Source of the DNA: Herbidospora daliensis
GTDB taxonomy: Bacteria > Actinomycetota > Actinomycetes > Streptosporangiales > Streptosporangiaceae
Reading direction: 5' to 3'
Assembly: GCF_001570585.1 (NCBI RefSeq)
Contig: NZ_BBXF01000003.1
Location: 717,353-781,352 of the forward strand
Length of the DNA: 64,000 nucleotides
The notes beneath the pieces were generated by a model that saw only the letters and a list, made by a program, of their open reading frames with translations, made no database searches and was not told the origin of the DNA. The number at the start of each line of letters is the position of its first letter. The first letter of the stretch is position 1. The position numbers and the translations under genes are program-made. Below, in pieces: positions 58,628 through 64,000 of the stretch.

Positions 58628-59383
58628 TCAGCACAGACCCCCGGTGTTCACGGGGCCGACGTTCGCCGGCACGTCCGCGGTCGGCCCGGCCAGCAGCAGC
58701 GCCGTGTCGGCCGCCCACATGACGCCGTCGTGGACGTACCAGTCGTCCTCGGCCGCGCCGCCGGCGGCCGTCACGGAGGTGACGCCCTTCTCCGCGAGCA
58801 GCGCCTTCACCGCGCCGAAGCGCAGGCTGCGGAAGTCGACGCAGTGCAGCGGCTCGCCGGGGGCGTCGATCTGGCCGGGCATGGCATAGCGCTCCCCAGG
58901 GGCGGCCTCCCGGCCGAGGCTGATGTCGATCCCGCCCGACTGGCCGGCCCCGATGCGCAGGGCGACGACGCAGTCGGTGAGGACGCAGTCGCCCTCCTCG
59001 GTGAGGAAGTCGACGTCCCGTCCGCTGACGGGGATCGCGGTGCCGACCAGGCTGGGCGCGGCCGGGACGGTCCGCAGGGTCACGTCGAGGCCGACGCCGC
59101 GCAGCAGGTTCCCGTAGGTCTCGGGGTCGGCCGTCAGGTCGTGGACGGTGACCACGTAGGCGTCGCCGTCGCGGCGGATGTCGAGGGCCGCCGCCGGGCT
59201 GGGCCACGCCGCCCAGGTCACCGCCGCCGCGGTGACGGCGGCGACCGGCGCGGCCACCCGGGTGCGGCGGCGTCTCGGCGTGGGGAGCGTCTTGACCGCC
59301 TCCAGAAGCGCGAGAGCGCCGGGCGTGATCGGGACGTCGTCACGCAAGGGGTTGATCCGCGCCACCATCTCGTCGGCGTTCAT
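58628..59383 (-). CDS. Membrane protein coupled to an ECF sigma factor, probable anti-sigma partner
   Basis: A 251-residue protein: about 40 cytoplasmic residues (NADEMVARINPLRDDVPITP), one membrane helix (RVAAPVAAVTAAAVTWAAWP) and a 190-residue outside domain with Cys residues in EEGDCVLTDCVVALRIG. The layout of a short inside part, one helix and an outer sensor fits an anti-sigma or sigma-associated membrane protein, but no HxxxCxxC zinc motif is present. The ATG overlaps the sigma stop (ATGA), which supports co-function. Confidence 0.78.
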   Translation of the reverse strand: MNADEMVARINPLRDDVPITPGALALLEAVKTLPTPRRRRTRVAAPVAAVTAAAVTWAAWPSPAAALDIRRDGDAYVVTVHDLTADPETYGNLLRGVGLDVTLRTVPAAPSLVGTAIPVSGRDVDFLTEEGDCVLTDCVVALRIGAGQSGGIDISLGREAAPGERYAMPGQIDAPGEPLHCVDFRSLRFGAVKALLAEKGVTSVTAAGGAAEDDWYVHDGVMWAADTALLLAGPTADVPANVGPVNTGGLC

Positions 59384-59907
59384 GAGTGTCCTTTCGCGAG
59401 GGATCCGGCGCGGGAGCCGTACCGGGACAGGTCGAGGTCGGCCGCGGCGAGCAGCCGGGCGAGGCGTTTCCTGGCGCGGTGGAGGCGCACCCGGGCGACA
59501 CCCTGCGGGCAGCCGAGCACCGTCGCGATCTCGGCGGTGGTCAGGCCCTCCCACCCGGCCAGGGAGAGCACCTCGCGGTCGAGGTCGCTGAGCCGGGCGA
59601 AGGCGGCGCGCACGGCGTCGCGGTCGCCGTCGGGCTCCACGTGGGTCCGGGTCGCCAGTTCGGCGCGCAGCCGTTCGGCCAGGGCGGTGTGCCGGTGGCC
59701 GGCCCGCCGCTGGTTGGCCAGCACCCGGCGGGCCACCCCGAACAGCCACAGGCGGGCCTCGGCGGGGATCGCGTCGCGTTTGCGCCAGGCGGTGGCGAAG
59801 GTCTCGGCGATCGCGTCGGCCGCGTCGTCGGGTAACGCCGCGCGGCGTCTGATGTAGCCCATCACCGCCGGGTAATGGGTCAGATAGAACTCGTCGAATG
59901 CCGTCAC
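59380..59907 (-). CDS. ECF RNA polymerase sigma factor
   Basis: A 175-residue sigma factor. Region 2 includes YPAVMGYIRRRAALPDDAAD and AIAETFATAWRKRDAIP; region 4 includes LSLAGWEGLTTAEIATVLGC and PQGVARVRLHRARKRLARLL. The start is GTG without a convincing Shine-Dalgarno sequence, so it may be leaderless. It forms an operon with the membrane protein that follows and probably controls a surface-stress response. Confidence 0.9.
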   Translation of the reverse strand: MTAFDEFYLTHYPAVMGYIRRRAALPDDAADAIAETFATAWRKRDAIPAEARLWLFGVARRVLANQRRAGHRHTALAERLRAELATRTHVEPDGDRDAVRAAFARLSDLDREVLSLAGWEGLTTAEIATVLGCPQGVARVRLHRARKRLARLLAAADLDLSRYGSRAGSLAKGHS

Positions 59908-59938
59908 GATGAGGTAAGTGTCCGGACCCCGGCAGGAG

Positions 59939-60436
59939 TTACAGGACGGACGCCGTGACGCCCACGATCGCCAGCAGCAGACCGCCCAGCGACAGAACCG
60001 CGCCCGCGACGGCCGCCACCCGGCGGCCCGGGAGGCGGGCCCAGTACATCAGCACGTAGGGCAGGAAGCCCAGCCCGCCCAGCCCGACCCCCGCCAGGCT
60101 CAGCGCCGCCAGCACGCCCTTGGTTCCCGCCGGCGCCGCCCGGTCGCCCTCGGGGGTCAGCTGGGCCGGGGTGGTCTCGCCCGCCTCGGAGTCGGGGGAG
60201 GCGTCGACCGCGACCGCCGGGCCGCCCGAGGCCGGGGTGAAGACGCCGTCGCAGTCGTAGCGGCCCTGGCCCAGGGTCACGCACGACGTCACGGTCAGGG
60301 TGCCGGGGGTGCCGACCTGGCCGGTGGCCAGCAGGAACGACGGCACCGAGCCGTAGAAGGACAGGCCGCAGACGGCGAGCCAGCACAGGATCAGGATGGT
60401 CTTCCCGATGGGGCCGGGGCCGGTGGTCTTGCTCAT
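59939..60436 (-). CDS. Small membrane protein of unknown function
   Basis: A 165-residue protein with three predicted helices (GKTILILCWLAVCGLSFYGS, VLAALSLAGVGLGGLGFLPY, AAVAGAVLSLGGLLLAIVGV). Between the first and second lies an outside loop with two Cys (TVTSCVTLGQGRYDCDG), likely a disulfide. I do not recognise a family. The frame extends upstream past 60436, but MSKTTGPGP gives a normal N-terminus. It is divergent from the DUF574 methyltransferase. Confidence 0.75.
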   Translation of the reverse strand: MSKTTGPGPIGKTILILCWLAVCGLSFYGSVPSFLLATGQVGTPGTLTVTSCVTLGQGRYDCDGVFTPASGGPAVAVDASPDSEAGETTPAQLTPEGDRAAPAGTKGVLAALSLAGVGLGGLGFLPYVLMYWARLPGRRVAAVAGAVLSLGGLLLAIVGVTASVL

Positions 60437-60471
60437 GGGGCCCAGTTTGTCTGGGACGACTTGTACTGGTC

Positions 60472-60502
60472 TTGTAACGTACTTTGCCCCAGAAAGTATG
60501 AT
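60472..60502 (+). promoter_or_regulatory. Possible promoter of the DUF574 methyltransferase
   Basis: TTGTAA and TATGAT are separated by 19 bp, 37 bp before the methyltransferase start, in a locally AT-rich patch. The spacing is one or two bases longer than ideal for a vegetative promoter. Confidence 0.3.
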
Positions 60503-60538
60503 CTTGGCGTCCCGGACTTTTCCGTACAGGGAGCCGAA

Positions 60539-61342
60539 ATGGCCGACGAATACACCAATCCGCGTGCCGACTACGCGGCCAGACTCAATACCAGCACGCC
60601 GCACGCCGCCCGCATCTGGAACTACTGGATGGGCGGCAAGGACAACTACGCCGCCGACCGCCAGGCGGGTGACGCGGTGGCGTCGGTCTACCCCGACATC
60701 GTCACGATGGCCAAGCAGTCGCGGAAGTTCCTGATCCGCGCCGTGAAGTGGGTGGCCGAGGAGGGCGGCGTCAAGCAGTTCCTCGACATCGGCACCGGCC
60801 TGCCGACCATGCAGAACACCCACGAGGTCGCCCAGTCGGTGCACCCCGACGCCCGGATCGTGTACGTCGACAACGACCCCATGGTCCTGGTGCACGCCCG
60901 CGCGCTGCTGGTCAACACCACCCCCGAGGGCGTGACGACCTACGTCGAGGCCGACTACCACGACCCCGAGCTGATCGTCGCCGACGCGAAGAACGTGCTC
61001 GACTTCACCAAGCCGATCTGCGTCATGTTCATGGGCGTGCTCGGCTACGTCGAGAAGCTCGACGAGCTGAAGTCGATCGTCGACCGCGTCATGGCGCACG
61101 TCCCGTCGGGCAGCTACATGATCTTCTGGGACAGCACCGAGGGCGAGGAGATCGGCGACGGGGCCGACAAGCTGGTGGAGTCGGGCGGCGTGCCCTACTA
61201 CCTGCGCAGCGTCGAGGAGCTCAAGACGGTCTTCGACGGCCTGGAGTTCGTCGAGCCGGGCCTGGCCGCGCTGTCGCAGTGGCGCCCGACCGAGTACGAG
61301 CGCCCCATCGACTCCTTCGGCGGGGTCGCCCGCAAGCCGTGA
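60539..61342 (+). CDS. SAM-dependent methyltransferase, DUF574/Methyltransf_19
   Basis: A 267-residue protein of the actinobacterial DUF574 family. The N-terminal signature is HAARIWNYWMGGKDNYAADR, followed by FLIRAVKWVAEEGGVKQFLD, IGTGLPTMQNTHEVAQ (SAM motif), VYVDNDPMVLVHARALL and ICVMFMGVLGYVEK. The family is expanded in Streptomyces, Streptosporangiaceae and relatives, often near regulators; substrates are largely unknown. ATG 60539 follows CAGGGAGC. A strong hairpin lies right behind the gene. Confidence 0.92.
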   Translation: MADEYTNPRADYAARLNTSTPHAARIWNYWMGGKDNYAADRQAGDAVASVYPDIVTMAKQSRKFLIRAVKWVAEEGGVKQFLDIGTGLPTMQNTHEVAQSVHPDARIVYVDNDPMVLVHARALLVNTTPEGVTTYVEADYHDPELIVADAKNVLDFTKPICVMFMGVLGYVEKLDELKSIVDRVMAHVPSGSYMIFWDSTEGEEIGDGADKLVESGGVPYYLRSVEELKTVFDGLEFVEPGLAALSQWRPTEYERPIDSFGGVARKP

Positions 61343-61346
61343 CGTG

Positions 61347-61378
61347 CGACGGCGGCCGGACCGGGCCGGCCGCCGTCG
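61347..61378. terminator. Strong bidirectional terminator hairpin
   Basis: CGACGGCGGCCGG and CCGGCCGCCGTCG pair over 13 perfect bp around a 6-nt loop, between the converging methyltransferase and PepSY genes. Confidence 0.78.
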
Positions 61379-61391
61379 AAGTCACGGAGGG

Positions 61392-61739
61392 TCAGTCGTC
61401 GTCGGTGTCGTTCGCGTCGTCGGCGTCGTCGTCGGCCTCGTCCGCGGGGGCCTGGACGACCGTGCCCTTGGCGGCGTCGACGTAGACCTCCTTGACGGTC
61501 CCGTCGGTGCCGGCCACCTCGATCTCCCACGTCGTGCCCTCGAGGTCGGACGAGACGACCCAGCCGCCGCTCACCTGGCCGAGCGCGGTGCGCTGGGCGG
61601 CGTCGACGAGCACGGTCGGCCGGGTGGGGGACTTCTCGGCCGTGTCGTCGGTGGCGGCCGACGCGATCCCGACCCCGGCGACACCGGTGGCCAGGCCGGC
61701 GGCGAGGACGCCGGTGACGATGAGGGTCTTCCTGCGCAT
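61392..61739 (-). CDS. Secreted PepSY-domain protein
   Basis: A 115-residue exported protein: signal peptide (TLIVTGVLAAGLATGVAGVG, IASA), then one PepSY-like module (VSGGWVVSSDLEGTTWEIEV, GTVKEVYVDAAKGTVV) and an acidic Asp-rich tail. PepSY modules are small regulatory or inhibitory domains, found alone beside two-component systems. The ATG has AAGGAGA upstream. It lies 78 bp behind the sensor kinase on the same strand and is a likely member of its operon or regulon. Confidence 0.85.
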   Translation of the reverse strand: MRRKTLIVTGVLAAGLATGVAGVGIASAATDDTAEKSPTRPTVLVDAAQRTALGQVSGGWVVSSDLEGTTWEIEVAGTDGTVKEVYVDAAKGTVVQAPADEADDDADDANDTDDD

Positions 61740-61817
61740 GGTCCGTCTCCTTTTGGTGGTTCCGTGCTTGTTCCTCCACCATCGCGGGACACGGCTTATC
61801 GGGGCCCTGCGGGTTTC

Positions 61818-63074
61818 CTAAGGAATTCCCAAGTCCACGACCACCCGCGCGCCCGCCGGCCCGTTCCCCGCCCGCAGCGACCCGCCCGACTCCTCGGCCG
61901 TGCGCCGGGCGATGTCCAGGCCCAGCCCGGTCGACCCGGCCCCGCTGGCGCCCCGTTCGACCAGGCCGGAGCCGGGGAAGCCGGGGCCCTCGTCGGCGAC
62001 GGTCAGCCGCGCGCCGCCGGGCCGCGCGTCGAGGTCGACCGAGAACGCGGTGCCCTCGGGGGTGTGCGCGAACACGTTCTCCAGCAGCAGGTCGACGAGC
62101 GCGGCCAGGTCTTCGGCGCGGACCGGGACGGGGAGGGGGCCGGGCGCGAGCCGTACGGAACGGCGGCGGTTCTGGTCGTCGGCCAGGGCTGACCAGAACG
62201 CGACCCGCTCGGCGACCACCTCGGCGGCGTCGCAGCCGGGGCCGCGTTCGGCCCCCGACCGGCGGGCCTCGGTGATGACCTGGGTGACCATGCGCTCGAC
62301 GCTGGCCACGGCCGCGCCGACGCGGGCGGCGTCCTCGCGGTCGCGCATCGCGTCGACCTCCAGCCGCAGCGCCGTCACGGGGGTGCGCAGCCGGTGGGAC
62401 AGGTCGGCGACCGACTCGCGCTCGCGCCGCAGCAGGCCGTCGATGCGCCCGGCGAGCTGGTTGAGCGCCGCGCCGACGTCGCGGATCTCGGGCGGGCCGC
62501 CGGGGGTCACCCGCGCCTCCAGGTCGCCGCCGGCCAGCCGCCGCGACACCCCGGCCGCCTCGGCCACCGGGCCGATCAGCGACCGGGCCAGCCGGTCGGC
62601 CACCAGCGCGCCCACGGCCAGCAGCGCCAGGCCGATCAGGCCGAGCACCAGCCAGGTGCGCGTCACCCCTTCGCGCAGCCGCTCGGGCGGCACCAGCGCC
62701 CGGACCACGGTCGTGCCGTCGCCCTGCACGGCGACCAGCACCTCGCGGCCCTGCGGCGTGTCGACGGTGAGGCTGCGGCCGAGCCGCGCCAGCCGCACGC
62801 CCGGCCCACCGGCGGCGGGCTCGCCGACGAACCGGTCGCCCGGCAGGAACACCGTCACCGGCACACCTGCGGCCTTCGCCTGCGCGATGGCGGCGGCCAG
62901 CGCCTCGCGGTCGCCGAGCGCGGCCGTCGCCGCCACCGACCCGGCCCACGCCGCCGCGGTGCCGGTGGCGCGTTCGGCGGCCAGCGCCTGCACCAGCACG
63001 GCCAGCGGGACCAGGAACGCCACCAGCACCAGCGACGTGGTCGCCAGCGCCAGCGACGAGAGCCGCCGCCTCAC
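61818..63074 (-). CDS. Two-component sensor histidine kinase
   Basis: About 418 residues with two membrane helices (SLALATTSLVLVAFLVPLAV and WLVLGLIGLALLAVGALVAD) flanking a 125-residue outside sensor domain. A HAMP domain (ARSLIGPVAEAAGVSRRLAG) leads to HisKA with phospho-His in SVADLSHRLRTPVTALRLEV and an HATPase (LLLENVFAHTPEGTAFSVDL, VADEGPGFPGSG, GLGLDIARRTAEESGGSL). The GTG start overlaps the regulator's stop (GTGA). The signal is unknown; envelope sensing is likely given the PepSY gene downstream. Confidence 0.91.
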   Translation of the reverse strand: MRRRLSSLALATTSLVLVAFLVPLAVLVQALAAERATGTAAAWAGSVAATAALGDREALAAAIAQAKAAGVPVTVFLPGDRFVGEPAAGGPGVRLARLGRSLTVDTPQGREVLVAVQGDGTTVVRALVPPERLREGVTRTWLVLGLIGLALLAVGALVADRLARSLIGPVAEAAGVSRRLAGGDLEARVTPGGPPEIRDVGAALNQLAGRIDGLLRRERESVADLSHRLRTPVTALRLEVDAMRDREDAARVGAAVASVERMVTQVITEARRSGAERGPGCDAAEVVAERVAFWSALADDQNRRRSVRLAPGPLPVPVRAEDLAALVDLLLENVFAHTPEGTAFSVDLDARPGGARLTVADEGPGFPGSGLVERGASGAGSTGLGLDIARRTAEESGGSLRAGNGPAGARVVVDLGIP

Positions 63075-63754
63075 CGGCCCGGGTCGACGATCTTGACGCC
63101 GACCCCGTGCACGGCGTGCAGGTAGCGGGGCCGCTGGGCGGTCTCGCCGAGCTTGCGCCGCAACCACGACAGGTGGACGTCGACCGTCTTGTCGCCGCCG
63201 CCCCAGGCCATCCGCCACACCTCGGCCAGCAGTTCGCGTTTCTGCACGACCTGACCGGCCCGCGCCGCGAGGTAGGAGAGCAGGTCGAACTCCTTGGGCG
63301 TCAGGTCGAGCCGGCGGTCGTCGAGCCAGGCCTCCCGCGCCGCCGGTTCGACCCGCAGGCCGCCGACGACGATCACCTCGGGCTCGGCCTGCTCCCGGCC
63401 GCGCCGCAGCACCGCCCGCACCCGGGCGTCGAGCTGGGCCGCGCCGAACGGCTTCACGACGTAGTCGTCGGCGCCCGCGTCGAGCGCCTTGACGATCTCG
63501 GGTTCGGCGTCGCGGGCGGTCGCCACGATCACCGGGATCGCGCTGACGGCCCGCAGCATGCGCAGCACCTCGCAGCCGTCGACGTCGGGCAGCCCGAGGT
63601 CGAGCACGACGAGGTCGGGCCGGTCCTCCAGGGCCCGCGTCAGCCCCTCCATGCCGTGGGGCGCCGACGTCACGGCGTGCCCGAGACCGGTCAGCGCCCG
63701 GGTGAGGGCCGATCTGACCTGGGGATCGTCCTCCACGAGAAGCAGGTGTGCCAC
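63071..63754 (-). CDS. OmpR/PhoB-type response regulator
   Basis: About 227 residues. The receiver domain has LLLVEDDPQVRSALTRAL, phosphoacceptor LVVLDLGLPDVDGCEVLRML, and DAGADDYVVKPFG with the conserved Lys. The winged-helix DNA-binding domain has RLDLTPKEFDLLSYLAARAG and GGGDKTVDVHLSWLRRKLGE. The frame extends upstream, but GTG 63754 directly before AHLLLVEDD is the domain start. It pairs with the kinase that follows. Confidence 0.92.
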   Translation of the reverse strand: MAHLLLVEDDPQVRSALTRALTGLGHAVTSAPHGMEGLTRALEDRPDLVVLDLGLPDVDGCEVLRMLRAVSAIPVIVATARDAEPEIVKALDAGADDYVVKPFGAAQLDARVRAVLRRGREQAEPEVIVVGGLRVEPAAREAWLDDRRLDLTPKEFDLLSYLAARAGQVVQKRELLAEVWRMAWGGGDKTVDVHLSWLRRKLGETAQRPRYLHAVHGVGVKIVDPGR

Positions 63755-63806
63755 CTGTCCGCCTTTCTGGGTACTACCTGTCGAGGTTCCCCGAGAAAGG
63801 CGGACG

Positions 63807-64000
63807 ATGCGCGGAGCGGGACTGGCGGCCTGGCTGCTCGCGGCGGTGTGCGCCGCGTCGGCGGGCACCTGGGCGGTCTCGCTGATCGCCCCCGGCGGGG
63901 CCCTGTCCGAGGCCCAGGTGGAGGAGGCGCTCGTCACGGCCTCGGCCCAGCCGCCCCCGCCCCCGGGCGTGACCCTGCGCGCGGGCGGCAGCTTCGCCTA
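63807..64000 (+). CDS. Start of a secreted or membrane-anchored protein (3' partial)
   Basis: An ATG after GAAAGGCGGAC opens a frame of at least 64 codons running off the right edge. The translation starts MRGAGLAAWLLAAVCAASAG, a signal peptide or signal anchor, followed by a Pro-rich stretch (SAQPPPPPGVTLRAGG). It is divergent from the response regulator, which may control it. No domain can be named from this much. Confidence 0.7.
   Translation, partial: MRGAGLAAWLLAAVCAASAGTWAVSLIAPGGALSEAQVEEALVTASAQPPPPPGVTLRAGGSFA

Overview
The window is high-GC actinobacterial chromosome with many GTG starts, 1-4 nt gene overlaps and strong strand runs. A mycothiol-dependent formaldehyde dehydrogenase, a Methyltransf_19 (DUF574) methyltransferase, a giant LuxR (LAL) regulator, a WD40 receptor kinase and MmyB-type XRE regulation point to a sporoactinomycete, most likely Streptosporangiaceae or a close relative. 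This placement rests on gene content only. No prophage, insertion sequence, rRNA or CRISPR array was seen.

Layout. 1-5.6 kb: end of an unknown gene, LAL regulator, SRPBCC lipoprotein, and a divergent MmyB regulator/VOC pair. 5.6-14.3 kb is a worn accessory region. It holds remnants of a MoaD/ThiS carrier and a formylglycine-generating enzyme, a kinase-like gene, three small genes ending in a SUKH-3 immunity protein, a GNAT enzyme, an orphan ECF sigma factor, a trefoil/hemerythrin/Rieske operon, a broken secreted protease, a low-GC orphan, and two decayed copies of the 3' end plus terminator of the adjoining GH31 gene.

27.8-14.3 kb (minus strand) is the main find: an eight-gene operon with a ROK repressor, two ABC permeases, a sugar-binding lipoprotein, a GH15 enzyme, a cytoplasmic GH31 and two secreted GH31 enzymes. 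One secreted GH31 has the full architecture of 3-alpha-isomaltosyltransferase (CtsY) and the other carries a starch-binding domain. Together they read as a complete cycloalternan (cyclic alternating tetrasaccharide) pathway: make the cyclic sugar from starch outside, import it, open it to isomaltose, release glucose.

27.9-31.2 kb: universal stress protein, DevR-like response regulator and DevS-like GAF kinase with DosR-type boxes. 31.3-36.1 kb: WD40 Ser/Thr kinase and a P450. 36.2-39.3 kb: ROK regulator divergent from a HAD phosphatase and MFS transporter. 45.6-39.2 kb (minus): a tightly overlapped five-gene operon (zinc-ribbon SDR, leucine-rich-repeat protein, ankyrin protein, MoxR ATPase, VWA/metallopeptidase-like protein) that I cannot assign to a named system. 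It is preceded by two tandem tRNA-like genes with odd anticodon arms.

45.9-64 kb: bicupin, MntH-type transporter, secreted hydrolase, DUF3147-like pair, a CUT2 sugar ABC operon with its LacI regulator and operator, BASS-family transporter, methyltransferase, the mscR-MBL formaldehyde detoxification pair, an ECF sigma factor with a membrane partner, the DUF574 methyltransferase, a PepSY protein, an OmpR/EnvZ-type two-component system and the start of a secreted protein running off the right edge.
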